Source of the DNA: Burkholderia territorii
Lineage (GTDB): Bacteria > Pseudomonadota > Gammaproteobacteria > Burkholderiales > Burkholderiaceae
Assembly (NCBI RefSeq): GCF_902833055.1
Contig: NZ_CADFEJ010000001.1
Coordinates: 620,001 to 684,000 of the forward strand
Direction: 5' to 3'
Length of the DNA: 64,000 nt
Below the pieces are notes generated by a model, which was not told where the DNA came from, did not search any database, and saw nothing but the letters and a program-made list of their open reading frames with translations. Positions 53,063 through 61,915 of this stretch are shown in pieces; positions within the stretch are counted from its first letter, which is position 1, and the number at the start of each line of letters is the position of its first letter. The position numbers and the translations under genes were made by a program.

Positions 53063-54211
53063 TCACCGGAAACGCCGGAAAAACCGGCGAATATCGTCGG
53101 CCAGCAGGTCCGGTTCTTCCATCGCGGCAAAATGGCCGCCGCTCGGCATGTCGGTCCACTGCGCGACGTCGAACACCCGTTCGAGCCAGCTGCGCGGCGG
53201 GCGGCTGATTTCCTTCGGAAAGCGCGCGAACGCAAGCGGCACCGCCACGCGTTGCCCGGCCGCGAAGCGCATCGGCTGCAGCCGGTTTTCCCAATACATC
53301 TGCATTGAAGAACCGATGCAGCCGGTAAACCAGTAGAGCGAGATGCCCGTCAGCAGCGTGTCGTGCGAAAACCGCCGTGCGACGTCGCCATCGCAATCGC
53401 TCCACGCGCGAAACTTCTCGGCGATCCACGCGGCCAGCCCGGCCGGCGAATCGTTGAGCGCGACGGCCAGCGTCTGCGGCTTCGTCATGTGCACATGCGC
53501 GTATCCACCCTCCAGCGCAACCCACTCCGCGCGCTGCGTCGCGAAGGCCCGTTCGTTGTCGGTCAGCGGCGAAGCCGTGTCGGTCGGCGGCTCGTAGTTG
53601 CCCGGCAGGTAGTTCAGATGGATGCCGTCCACCACGTCGGCGTGCCGCGCGCCGAGCGCAATCGACACGCCTGCGCCCAGATCGCCACCTTGCGCGCCGA
53701 AGCGGCGATATCCGAGGCCGGACATCAACGCCGCCCAGCAGTCGGCGACCTGGAATGCCGACATGCCGGCTGCCGCGGGCGCGGGCGAGAACGCGAAGCC
53801 GGGCAGCGACGGCGCGACGACGTCGAACGCGTCACGCGGATCGCCGCCGAACGCCGCCGGATCGCACAGGCGATCGATCAACGCATCGAATTCGAATACG
53901 GACCCCGGCCAGCCGTGCGTGATGACCAGCGGATACGGCGTCGGCCCCGCCCCACGACGATGGATGAAATGCACGCGTTGCCCGCCCGCGTCCGCGACGA
54001 ACTGCGGCTGCCGGTTCAGCGCACGCTCCGCCGCCCGCCAGTCGTAGCGCCCGGCCCAGTAGGCAACGAGTTCGCGCAGCCACGCGCCATCCACGCCCTG
54101 CTGCCACGGCGCGGCAGGCGTCAGCGCCGGCTCGCGCGTGTCGCGCAGGCGTCGCTGCAGGTCGTCCAGCGCATGATCGGGAATCGCAATGTTGAACGGG
54201 GCGGCGTGCAT
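53063..54211 (-). CDS. epoxide hydrolase, EHN plus alpha/beta hydrolase
   Basis: A 382-residue enzyme. The N-terminal EHN domain (about 1-110) is FNIAIPDHALDDLQRRLRDT. The alpha/beta hydrolase domain has the oxyanion motif ITHGWPGSVFEF, the nucleophile Asp177 in GAQGGDLGAG and the catalytic His in PSGGHFAAMEEPDLL. It opens epoxides to diols; members also hydrolyse haloacids and juvenile hormone-like epoxides. Physiological substrate unknown. It lies 76 bp downstream of the GlxA-type regulator gene on the same strand, so it may be regulated by or with it. Confidence 0.93.
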   Translation of the reverse strand: MHAAPFNIAIPDHALDDLQRRLRDTREPALTPAAPWQQGVDGAWLRELVAYWAGRYDWRAAERALNRQPQFVADAGGQRVHFIHRRGAGPTPYPLVITHGWPGSVFEFDALIDRLCDPAAFGGDPRDAFDVVAPSLPGFAFSPAPAAAGMSAFQVADCWAALMSGLGYRRFGAQGGDLGAGVSIALGARHADVVDGIHLNYLPGNYEPPTDTASPLTDNERAFATQRAEWVALEGGYAHVHMTKPQTLAVALNDSPAGLAAWIAEKFRAWSDCDGDVARRFSHDTLLTGISLYWFTGCIGSSMQMYWENRLQPMRFAAGQRVAVPLAFARFPKEISRPPRSWLERVFDVAQWTDMPSGGHFAAMEEPDLLADDIRRFFRRFR

Positions 54212-54287
54212 GGTGTCTCCTCGCGACGAATGCCGGAGATTCTGCGCGATTTTTCACGCCCGTGCTGGCGGCGCGCGGCCGCGAGCG

Positions 54288-55265
54288 TCAGCCCGTTTTG
54301 CGCTCGTCCGCGCGCTCGTCCGCCCGCGCGTCGCGCCGCACGGCCTGCGGCGGCACGCCGAAGCCGCGCACGAACGCGTCGCGCAGATGCCGCCGGTCGC
54401 GAAAGCCGTTCTCTCTCGCGATCACGTCGAGCGAATGCCGGCTCTGCTCGATCATCAGCCGCGCGGCCTCGAGCCGCAGCCGCTCGATCGCCTTCGCCGG
54501 CGACTGCCCGGTTTCGAGCGTGAACACCCGGCTGAACTGGCGCGGACTCAGGTGGACGGCCTCGGCCAGCGCCTCGACGGTCAGCGCGCGGGAGAGATTT
54601 TGCCGCGCATAGTTCAGCGCGTTCTGAATCCGGTCCGATTTCGGCGCGAGGTCCAGCATTTCCGAATGCTGCGACTGCCCGCCCGAGCGGCGCTGGTGCA
54701 TCACGAGCTTGTGCGCGACCGAACGTGCGATGTCCGCGCCGAGATCCTTCTCCACCATCGCGAGGGCGAGATCGAGGCCGGCCGTCATCCCGGCGGACGT
54801 CCAGATCGGACCATCGACGATGTAGATCCGGTCGTCCTCGACACGAATGTCGGGAAAGTGCTTCTGCATGTCGCGGCCGTACGCCCAGTGCGTCGTCGCG
54901 CGGCGCTGCGCGAGCAGGCCGGCCTCGGCGAGCACGAACGCGCCGGTGCAGATGCCGGCGATCCGCCGCGCGCGCGCATTGACGCGCCTGAGGAACGCGA
55001 CGACGCCGGCCGGCGCCGGCGACGCGAGCGGATCGTTGACACCCGCGACGATCCACGTATCGACGTCGATCCGCCCACGCAGCGCGCGCGTCGCGACCGG
55101 CAACCCGAGCGACGAGCGCACGTCGCCGCCGTCGACGGAGTAGTTGTCCATCGCGTAGAACGGCTCGCCCGCCGCCATGTTCGCGTACTCGAACACCGAT
55201 TGCGCGGCCAGCGCCATGATCTGGAAGCCGTCGCTGATCAGAAAGCCGATTCGGTGCATGCGCAT
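54288..55265 (-). CDS. GlxA-type regulator: DJ-1/PfpI domain plus AraC helix-turn-helix
   Basis: A 325-residue two-domain regulator. The N-terminal DJ-1/PfpI-like domain (about 5-190) has GICTGAFVLAEAGLL at the nucleophile-elbow position, typical of GlxA proteins. An AraC-type pair of helix-turn-helices follows (about 220-310), with AEAVHLSPRQFSRVFTLETG and ARENGFRDRRHLRDAFVRGF. The C-terminal tail is charged. The divergent short-chain dehydrogenase (134 bp away) and the downstream epoxide hydrolase are likely targets. Its effector is not known. Confidence 0.93.
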   Translation of the reverse strand: MRMHRIGFLISDGFQIMALAAQSVFEYANMAAGEPFYAMDNYSVDGGDVRSSLGLPVATRALRGRIDVDTWIVAGVNDPLASPAPAGVVAFLRRVNARARRIAGICTGAFVLAEAGLLAQRRATTHWAYGRDMQKHFPDIRVEDDRIYIVDGPIWTSAGMTAGLDLALAMVEKDLGADIARSVAHKLVMHQRRSGGQSQHSEMLDLAPKSDRIQNALNYARQNLSRALTVEALAEAVHLSPRQFSRVFTLETGQSPAKAIERLRLEAARLMIEQSRHSLDVIARENGFRDRRHLRDAFVRGFGVPPQAVRRDARADERADERKTG

Positions 55266-55399
55266 CTCCCGTCACGGGGCATGATCGTCGCGACCCGCCC
55301 GATGTCCGAAATCATACCCATCTACGTCATTTGTGTCGCGGCGATTCGCGGCCAGAATGGCTTCACGCACTCACCTTTTCCTCGAACTGGAGCGACATC

Positions 55400-56200
55400 A
55401 TGACTGAAGCACATCGCGGTACCGCCGTCATCACCGGCGCATCGTCCGGCATCGGCGCGATCTATGCGGACCGGCTCGCGCGCCGCGGCTACGACCTGAT
55501 CCTCGTCGCACGCAACCGCGACCGGCTGGCCACGCTCGCCGAACGCATCACCAACGACACGCAGCGCAGCGTCGAGATCCTCGGCGCGGACCTCAACGAC
55601 CGCGCGGCGCTCGCCGCCGTCGAGGCGAAGCTGAAGCAGGACGCCAGCATCACGCTGCTCGTCAACAACGCGGGCATCGGCACGCACGCGCCGCTGCTCG
55701 ACAGCGACGTCGACGCGATGACGCGGATGATCGAGCTGAACGTGACCGCGCTCACGCGCCTGACCTATGCGGCCGTGCCCGGCTTCGTCGCGCGCGGGCG
55801 CGGCGCCGTGATCAACATTTCGTCGATCGTGGCGCTGTCGCCGGAAACGCTCAATGGTGTATATGGCGGCAGCAAGGCGTTCGTGCTCGCGTTCAGCCAG
55901 TCGCTGCACCACGAACTCGCGGAGCACGGCGTGCAGGTGCAGGCCGTGCTGCCCGGCGCGACGGCCACCGACTTCTGGCAGACCGGCGGCCTGCCGCTCG
56001 AGCACCTGCCGAAGGAGATCGTGATGTCGGCCACCGACCTGGTCGACGCGGCGCTGGTCGGCTTCGATCGCGGCGAACTCGTGACGATTCCGTCGCTGCA
56101 TGCGGCCGAAGAATGGGAAGCGTACGACACCGCGCGCCGCACGATGGCGCCGCACCTGTCGACGGATTCGCCCGCGCCGCGCTACGCGGCTGCCCGCTGA
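55400..56200 (+). CDS. short-chain dehydrogenase/reductase
   Basis: A 266-residue classical SDR. The cofactor motif is TGASSGIGAIYADRLA, then NNAG in LLVNNAGIGTHA. The catalytic Ser is in INISSIVALS, and Tyr/Lys in GVYGGSKAFVLAFS (Y-x-x-x-K). NAD(P)-dependent oxidoreductase with unknown substrate. CTGGAG lies before the ATG. Divergent from the GlxA-type regulator gene, which probably controls it. Confidence 0.94.
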   Translation: MTEAHRGTAVITGASSGIGAIYADRLARRGYDLILVARNRDRLATLAERITNDTQRSVEILGADLNDRAALAAVEAKLKQDASITLLVNNAGIGTHAPLLDSDVDAMTRMIELNVTALTRLTYAAVPGFVARGRGAVINISSIVALSPETLNGVYGGSKAFVLAFSQSLHHELAEHGVQVQAVLPGATATDFWQTGGLPLEHLPKEIVMSATDLVDAALVGFDRGELVTIPSLHAAEEWEAYDTARRTMAPHLSTDSPAPRYAAAR

Positions 56201-56421
56201 CCGGCGTCGACCGGCGGCACATCCGGGATCGGCCGCGCGCTGGCGGATCGCACTGGACGCGCCGGATCGCCGGCTGATCAGCGCGACGCACACGCGCCCG
56301 GCCGCGCGGCGTCAGAATGAAGACGGGCTGACATCGATCGTCTCCTCGATGGAGGCGAATACGGGCCGACAGGACACGCAACGCCGATCGCCGCCGCCCG
56401 CGCGCGGCGACCGGCCGGGGC

Positions 56422-57801
56422 TCAGGCCCGCCGAGCGGGCTCGTCCTTCACGCCGAGCATCAGCGCGGCGCCGCTCAACGCCAGCAGCGCGGCCAGCAGG
56501 TAGACGGCAAGATCCATGCTGCCGGTGCGCGTGCGGATCAGCCCGATCACCCACGGGCTGACGATGCCGCTCGTGATCCCGATGCTGCTGATCAGCGCGA
56601 TACCGGCCGCGGCCGCGTTGCCCGACAGATAGCGGGTCGGCACGGCCCAGAAGATCGGCAGCGCGGCGAAGATCAGCGTCGCCGCGATCGACAGGCACGC
56701 GAGCATCGCCGCGAAGCTGTGCAGGTGCAGCGTCAGCGCCGCAAGCGCGAGGCCGCCGCCGATCGTGCAGCACGCGAAGTGCCTGCGGCGCTCGCCGGTG
56801 CGGTCCGAGCGGCGCGCGATGAGGATCAGCCCGAGCGCGCCCACCGCGTTCGGCACCACCGTGTAGAGGCTCACGGCCACGACGTCGGTCACGCCGAAAT
56901 CGCGGATCATCAGCGGCATCCAGAAATTGAGCGTCAGCGACGCGCAGGTCAGCGAGAAGTAGATGAACGCGAACAGGTAGACGCGCGGATTGGCGAGCGC
57001 GGCCGCGAGGCTGCGGGTATCGTGCGCGCCATGCGCGGCGCCGTGCGCACGGCCGTCGCCGCACAGCGCGGCCACGCGCGCCTTTTCGTCGGACGTGAGC
57101 CACGCGGCGTCGTGCGGCCGGTCGACCAGATACGTGAACGCGAAGCACGCGAGCACGATCGCCGGCGCGCCTTCGATCGCGAACATCCATTGCCAGCCGT
57201 GCAGCCCGAGCACGCCGCTCATGTCGCGCATGATCCAGCCCGACATCAGCCCGCCGAGCACGCCGGCCACCGCGACGCCCGCGAAGAACACCGAAATCGC
57301 CGCCGCGCGGCGGTTCGCGGGGAACCAGTAGGTCAGGTACAGCACGATGCCGGGAAAGAAGCCGGCCTCGAACACGCCGAGCAGAAAGCGCAGCACGTAG
57401 AAATGCGACGGCTGCGACACGAACATCATCGCGGTCGACGCGACGCCCCACAGCAGCATGATCCGCGTGAACGTGCGGCGCGCGCCGAAGCGCGCGAGCA
57501 GCATGTTGCTCGGCACCTCGCAGAATACGTAGCCCACGTAGAACACCGCGGCGCCGAGGCCGTACATCGCATCGCTGAAACCGAGGTCGTGCTTCATCTG
57601 CAACTGCGCGAAGCCGATGTTGATGCGATCGAGGAACGACACGACGTAGCAGAGGAACAGAAACGGCACGATCCGCCAGGCAATCTTGCGGAACAGCACG
57701 GCGTCGCCGGCGTCGGACGCCGGCGTGGATGCATGGGCGGAAGCAGACGCCGCGACACTCGCGTGCGCGATCGTCGCTTCGGCGGGAAGCGATTGGGGCA
57801 T
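56422..57801 (-). CDS. MFS transporter, anion:cation symporter type
   Basis: A 459-residue, 12-segment MFS permease. Family markers are YVVSFLDRINIGFAQLQM (segment 1), FYVGYVFCEVPSNMLLARFG (loop 2-3) and FEAGFFPGIVLYLTYWFPAN (segment 4). This is the ACS (phthalate/tartrate) group, which brings in organic acids with protons. Start at 57801 with GGAGAG upstream. It lies downstream of the metallo-beta-lactamase-fold gene in the same direction, 182 bp away, and may import that enzyme's substrate. The intervening region has a hairpin at 57849-57866. Confidence 0.93.
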   Translation of the reverse strand: MPQSLPAEATIAHASVAASASAHASTPASDAGDAVLFRKIAWRIVPFLFLCYVVSFLDRINIGFAQLQMKHDLGFSDAMYGLGAAVFYVGYVFCEVPSNMLLARFGARRTFTRIMLLWGVASTAMMFVSQPSHFYVLRFLLGVFEAGFFPGIVLYLTYWFPANRRAAAISVFFAGVAVAGVLGGLMSGWIMRDMSGVLGLHGWQWMFAIEGAPAIVLACFAFTYLVDRPHDAAWLTSDEKARVAALCGDGRAHGAAHGAHDTRSLAAALANPRVYLFAFIYFSLTCASLTLNFWMPLMIRDFGVTDVVAVSLYTVVPNAVGALGLILIARRSDRTGERRRHFACCTIGGGLALAALTLHLHSFAAMLACLSIAATLIFAALPIFWAVPTRYLSGNAAAAGIALISSIGITSGIVSPWVIGLIRTRTGSMDLAVYLLAALLALSGAALMLGVKDEPARRA

Positions 57802-57848
57802 GTCTCTCTCCAAACGGGCCGCGCGATTCGAGCGCGCAGCAGTCTCCG

Positions 57849-57866
57849 AGGGCGTACGTGCGCCCT
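57849..57866. repeat. hairpin between the MBL-fold and MFS genes
   Basis: AGGGCG-TACGTG-CGCCCT is perfect over 6 bp. It has no T-run on the minus strand. It lies 48 bp upstream of the MFS start and could modulate readthrough from the MBL-fold gene. Confidence 0.35.
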
Positions 57867-57983
57867 GCTTTCTTGCAAGACCGGAAGGCGGCGTCCCGAA
57901 CCGCGGCTCGATGCCGCCGTCGTTCAGGCGCCGTCAGGAAAGCGGCGGAACGCGCGCGGGGACGCCGCGCCGCCGCGGGCCGT

Positions 57984-58943
57984 TCAATCCTGCAGCGCGG
58001 CCCACATTTCCTTGTCGCGCTGCGCGGTCCAGATGCGCGGATGCGTGATGCCGCTCGCTTCGTCGAACGCGCGCGACACGTCGAACGGCAGACAGTGCTC
58101 GTAGATGAACACGTGGCCGAACTTCGGATCCATCGCTTCGCGCGTGAGCGCCATCGCCGCCTTCAGGTCGAGCTTGCGCTCGACGGCCTTGCGGCCCTGC
58201 GCGAGCAGCGTCGTCACGAAATCCTTCGTGTAGTCGAGGCCCTTGTCGACTTCGGCCGGATTCAGCAGCGCGGGGCCGCGGCCGGGCACGAGCTTCTCCG
58301 CACCGAGCGCGCGCAGCGCCTCGAGCGTGGCCGGCCATTGTTCGAGCTGCGCGTCGCCGCAATAGCAGGCCGCGTCGTATTCCACCAGGTCGCCGGAGAA
58401 CAGCACCTTCTGCGACGGCAGCCAGACGATCGTGTCGCCCTTCGTGTGGCCCGAGCCGACGTGCATGATCTTCACTTCGAGCTTGCCGAGGAACAGCGTG
58501 ATCTCGCGCTCGAACACGAGCGTCGGCCAGGTCAGGCCCGGCACCGTCTCGACGCCCGCGAACAGGCGCGGAAAGCGCTCGATCTCCGACTTCATGTCGG
58601 CCTCGCCGCGCTCGACGATCATCTCGTACGTGCCGCGGCTCGCGATCACGTGCTGCGCGCCTTCGTCGAAATACGCGGATGCGCCGAGCACGCGCACCGC
58701 GTGGTAATGCGACAGCACGACGTGCTTGATCGGCTTGTCGGTCACGCTGCGGATCTTCGCGATCAGGTCCTGCGCCATCGCGGGCGTCGCGGTCGTGTCG
58801 ACGATCAGCACGCTGTCGTCGCCGATGATCACGCCCGAGTTCGGGTCGCCTTCGGCGGTGTACGCGTACGCGTTCTCGGACAGCTGCGTCCAGGTGACTT
58901 TCTTTTCTTCCAGGTCGGCTTGGGAGGCGAATGCTTTGGCCAT
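57984..58943 (-). CDS. metallo-beta-lactamase-fold hydrolase with incomplete metal site
   Basis: A 319-residue MBL-fold protein. Where most members have HxHxDH, this one has HYHAVR (His79, His81, then Val83 and Arg84). His166 (SGHTKGD) and Asp185 (FSGDLVEYD) are kept. The usual last histidine is replaced by arginine (PGRG, Arg222). So site 1 (three His) plus Asp185 survive, but the second-metal ligands are lost. It therefore probably binds one metal, or has changed chemistry. The gene is upstream of an MFS transporter and divergent from the tandem IclR protein, giving a small catabolic set. Promoter at 58989-59017. Confidence 0.9.
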   Translation of the reverse strand: MAKAFASQADLEEKKVTWTQLSENAYAYTAEGDPNSGVIIGDDSVLIVDTTATPAMAQDLIAKIRSVTDKPIKHVVLSHYHAVRVLGASAYFDEGAQHVIASRGTYEMIVERGEADMKSEIERFPRLFAGVETVPGLTWPTLVFEREITLFLGKLEVKIMHVGSGHTKGDTIVWLPSQKVLFSGDLVEYDAACYCGDAQLEQWPATLEALRALGAEKLVPGRGPALLNPAEVDKGLDYTKDFVTTLLAQGRKAVERKLDLKAAMALTREAMDPKFGHVFIYEHCLPFDVSRAFDEASGITHPRIWTAQRDKEMWAALQD

Positions 58944-58988
58944 GTTGCGTTCCGTGGCTGCGAGCCATGTGTTGAGGGGAGTGAGCGG

Positions 58989-59046
58989 ATCATCTGCCCG
59001 CGACGAATATTTGTCAATGACAAATCGACTTGCTATTGTCTAATAC
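58989..59046. promoter_or_regulatory. overlapping divergent promoters with a perfect 17-bp palindrome
   Basis: ATTTGTCA-A-TGACAAAT (59009-59025) is a perfect palindrome. Leftward, TTGACA (59012-59017, minus) with a 17-bp spacer and GATGAT (58989-58994) makes a promoter for the MBL-fold gene. Rightward, ATGACA (59017-59022) with an 18-bp spacer and TAATAC (59041-59046) makes one for the IclR gene. Both -35 elements lie inside the palindrome, so a protein bound there would shut both. The palindrome size suits an IclR-family operator. Confidence 0.62.
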
Positions 59047-59120
59047 GGGTAAACCTGCGGGCTGGCGCGTCAAATGGCGTCGGATACCATGCGGGGTTTC
59101 GTCAACGGAAGAATCATCGC

Positions 59121-60773
59121 GTGCAGAACCACGAAGTCAGCGCGGACGACGTACCGCCCAAGGCGCAGCGCGGGATCCAGAGCGTCGAGGTCGGCGGCCG
59201 GCTGCTCGACGCGCTCGCGCGCCGGCGCAAGCCGCTCGGGCTGTCCGAGCTGGCGGCCGCGGCCGATCTGTCGACCGCGCAGGCACACACCTATCTCGTC
59301 AGCCTGACGCGGCTCGCGCTCGTGAAGCGCGATGCGCTCACCGGCAACTACGAGCCGGGGCCGCTGTCGCTGCGGCTCGGGTTGATGTCGATCGAACGCC
59401 AGCCCGCCTATCGCGCGGCGCTGCCGCACGCGGCGCGGCTCGCGGAAGCCGTCGGCCTGAGCGTCGCGCTGTCGGTGCCGGGCGTGCTCGGACCCACGAT
59501 CGTGCGCATCGAGCACGGCGGCTATCCGCTGCACGTGAACCTGCACGTCGGATCGGTAATGTCGCTCGACACGACGGCGACCGGCCGCGTGTTCCGCGCG
59601 TTCGGCGACCCCGCGCAACTCGACGCGATGGCGGCCAGTCAGGCCGGCGCCGGCAGCACGCTCGCCGGCGCGGAAGGCGACCAGCCCACGTCCGACGCCG
59701 GCGCGTGGCAGGCCGAACTCGACGCGATCCGCGCACGCGGGATCGAGCGCGGCGTGGATCGGCCGAGCCCCGGCGTCAGCGCGATGTGCGTGCCGGTGCT
59801 CGACGCCGACGGATGCCTGCAACTGGCGTTGACGGTGATCGGTTCGAGCGGATCGATCGATGTCGGCTGGGACGGCCCGATCGCGACGGCGCTGCGCGAT
59901 GCGGCACGGCAAGCGACCGCATCGCTCGGCGCGGGACGCGATGCGCCGCCGGTCGCAGCTGGCACGCAACCGGCCACGCAGCGCATGCCGCCCGCGCTCG
60001 CCGACGATACGAAAGCGCAACGCGGCATCAACGCGCTCGACAGCACGGGCGAGCTGCTGCTGGCACTCGTGTCGGCGGGCCGCGCGCTGCCGCTGCGCGA
60101 CCTTGCGGCGGCGGCCGGCATGCCGCCCGCGAAGGCATTTCCGCATCTGGTGAGCCTGCAGAAGATCGGCCTGCTGAGCCGCGACGACGCCGGCTGCTTC
60201 GGCGGCGGGCCGCTCGCCCAGGCGCTCGGGCTGATCGCGATGCAGCGCGTGTCGCCGACGCGCGATGCCGAAGCCGAGATCGTCGCGCTGGCGGGCGCGA
60301 CCGACATGAGCGTGGCTGCCGCGACGCTCGGTCCGCTCGGGCCGACGGTGATCCGCCTGGAGGAATCCGCGCGGCCGCAGCACGTGAGCCTGCAGGTCGG
60401 CACGGTGATGTCGCTCGTGAATACCGCGATCGGGCGGATCTTCGCGGCCGGCATGTCCGACGACGTGCTGGCCGGCCTGCTCGCCGATGAGCCGGTGCGC
60501 CTCGCCGGCCGCGCGACCCAGGTCGACGACGCATTCCGCGCGCGGCTCGCGACGATCCGTGCGGACGGGCTCGATTTCGCGTTCGATGCGCCGGTGCCTG
60601 GCATCGGGACGATCGCCGCGCCGGTGTTCGATCACACCGGCAGCATCCGGCTCGTGATCGCGATCATCGGTTCGTCGCGCGGCTTCCCGCGCGGGCCGGA
60701 CAGCGCGCTCGCGCATGCGCTGCGCGCCGCGACGCGCCGCCTGTCGTGGCGCTTCGGATGGATCGACGGGTAA
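59121..60773 (+). CDS. tandem-duplicated IclR-family regulator (two full IclR modules)
   Basis: A 550-residue protein with two complete IclR units in one chain. Unit 1 (about 15-270) has helix-turn-helix LSELAAAADLSTAQAHTYLV and effector core GPTIVRIEHGGYPLHVNLHV. Unit 2 (about 299-550) has LRDLAAAAGMPPAKAFPHLV and GPTVIRLEESARPQHVSLQV. Both effector cores continue into a G-x-V-M-S-L segment. A linker of about 30 residues joins them. Normal IclR proteins are about 260 residues and dimerise, so this may act as a built-in dimer. GTG start at 59121 with GGAAG 9-11 nt upstream; no in-frame ATG fits better. Probably controls the divergent MBL-fold/MFS genes. Confidence 0.88.
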   Translation: MQNHEVSADDVPPKAQRGIQSVEVGGRLLDALARRRKPLGLSELAAAADLSTAQAHTYLVSLTRLALVKRDALTGNYEPGPLSLRLGLMSIERQPAYRAALPHAARLAEAVGLSVALSVPGVLGPTIVRIEHGGYPLHVNLHVGSVMSLDTTATGRVFRAFGDPAQLDAMAASQAGAGSTLAGAEGDQPTSDAGAWQAELDAIRARGIERGVDRPSPGVSAMCVPVLDADGCLQLALTVIGSSGSIDVGWDGPIATALRDAARQATASLGAGRDAPPVAAGTQPATQRMPPALADDTKAQRGINALDSTGELLLALVSAGRALPLRDLAAAAGMPPAKAFPHLVSLQKIGLLSRDDAGCFGGGPLAQALGLIAMQRVSPTRDAEAEIVALAGATDMSVAAATLGPLGPTVIRLEESARPQHVSLQVGTVMSLVNTAIGRIFAAGMSDDVLAGLLADEPVRLAGRATQVDDAFRARLATIRADGLDFAFDAPVPGIGTIAAPVFDHTGSIRLVIAIIGSSRGFPRGPDSALAHALRAATRRLSWRFGWIDG

Positions 60774-60949
60774 TACCGCGCCGCGCTGCCGCGCCTGCTC
60801 TGCGCGTCCAACTTCTGCCTTCTGCCGTCAATGCGAGGCCGTGCTCGCCACGGCCTCGTCGCGCCTGTTCGGCGCACGCACGGCGTCCCCGTTCATGTTG
60901 CGTAGCAGCAACAGAAATTGTCAGCAATTCTCATATAACGAAATCGCAT

Positions 60950-60993
60950 TTCACAAGACGGTGACGTTCCTCTATGATTAGGGTTATCCCTAA
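60950..60993 (+). promoter_or_regulatory. sigma70-type promoter with palindrome at the start site
   Basis: TTCACA (60950-60955) and TATGAT (60973-60978) are 17 bp apart, 5 of 6 matches each. A 6-bp-arm palindrome TTAGGG-TTAT-CCCTAA (60978-60993) covers the expected +1, the usual place for a repressor. The palindrome's binder is unknown. Confidence 0.6.
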
Positions 60994-61018
60994 CTCGCCA
61001 CCTCCATGGGGCTTCGTC

Positions 61019-61162
61019 ATGCAAACGTCTAATGTCTCCGATCGTTCCGCCCAATCCACCGGCTGGCTCGCACGTGTTGGCGAGCTGCTTGCGGAAGCAT
61101 GGGCACTGCACCTCGAGAACTGCGAAATCATCGCTGAAGCGCACGCACGTCTGCCGCGCTGA
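61019..61162 (+). CDS. small protein of 47 residues, unknown
   Basis: It reads MQTSNVSDRSAQSTGWLARV, then a helix-forming segment with one cysteine (ALHLENCEII) and a basic end (AEAHARLPR). The start at 61019 gives this form. A second in-frame ATG at 60974 would add 15 residues and overlap the -10, so it is unlikely. A clear promoter precedes it. The family is not recognised, and it has no signal peptide. Evidence for being real is mainly the promoter and composition. A hairpin (61175-61190) follows the stop codon. Confidence 0.55.
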   Translation: MQTSNVSDRSAQSTGWLARVGELLAEAWALHLENCEIIAEAHARLPR

Positions 61163-61174
61163 GCGCCGCGTGAA

Positions 61175-61190
61175 GCCGCCGGCTGGCGGC
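61175..61190. terminator. hairpin after the small ORF
   Basis: GCCGCC-GGCT-GGCGGC lies 13 bp after the stop codon. It is followed by ACGCCCTTC with no T-run. A second hairpin, CGTCGCC-ACA-GGCGACG, is at 61263-61279. Confidence 0.35.
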
Positions 61191-61432
61191 ACGCCCTTCA
61201 TCCGCCCCTGCCGGGACGCGCGCCGCAAGGCCGCAGCGCCCGGCATCGGCGTGGCGGATGAACGTCGCCACAGGCGACGGAAGATTCATCCGTTTTCCTG
61301 CGCCGCAGGCACTGCATGCCTGTCTCCCGCTCCGGGCCGCGCCCACTGGCCGCGACAGCCTGATAACCGCTTTTGCGCGGTGCGACCGCGAATCTCGTCG
61401 TCACGACGATCCGCGGCACGTCTCTCCCTTCT

Positions 61433-61915
61433 TCACACCTGAATCGACGGCACGTCTTTCATGCACCGCAGCGCGAACATCGAGCGGCTGTGGCGGATGC
61501 TCGAAATCCTGTACAGCTTCTCGCGCAGGAAGCGCTCGTAGCCGGCCGTGCCGTCCACCGCGACCTTGATCCAATAGTCGTATTCGCCCGACACGAGGTA
61601 GGCCTCGAGCACTTCGGGCAGCGCCGCGAGCTCGGCGCCGAAACGCGCGAGCGCGTCGTCCTCGTGGCGATCGAGCGTGACTTCGAGGATCACGATGTCC
61701 GCGTAGCCGAGCATGCGCTGGTTGACCAGCGCAACGTAGCCGTCGATGTAGCCGTCGAGCTCGAGCTGTCGCGTGCGGTTCCAGCACGCAGTGGTCGACA
61801 TGCCGATCTGTTCGGCGAGTTCGGCGTTCGACAGACGCGCATTTTTTTGCAGTGCACCGAGGATCTTGCGGTCCTGGTTGTCGAGGGTTTTCGGTGTGCG
61901 TTCGCGGGTGGCCAT
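61433..61915 (-). CDS. Lrp/AsnC-family regulator
   Basis: A 160-residue regulator. The helix-turn-helix region is LDNQDRKILGALQKNARLSN / AELAEQIGMSTTACWNRTRQ. The RAM domain follows, with VLEAYLVSGEYDYWIKVAVD as the effector strand. Divergent from a LysE-type exporter gene over 283 bp. In many bacteria such Lrp proteins activate an amino acid exporter in response to the amino acid, so the LysE-type gene is the probable target. Confidence 0.93.
   Translation of the reverse strand: MATRERTPKTLDNQDRKILGALQKNARLSNAELAEQIGMSTTACWNRTRQLELDGYIDGYVALVNQRMLGYADIVILEVTLDRHEDDALARFGAELAALPEVLEAYLVSGEYDYWIKVAVDGTAGYERFLREKLYRISSIRHSRSMFALRCMKDVPSIQV

Noticed and set aside
57729..59120. Upstream extension of the IclR frame across the MBL-fold gene
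   Set aside because: It is antisense to the MBL-fold gene and has Arg-rich filler composition. A GTG with a ribosome binding site at 59121 gives the real start.
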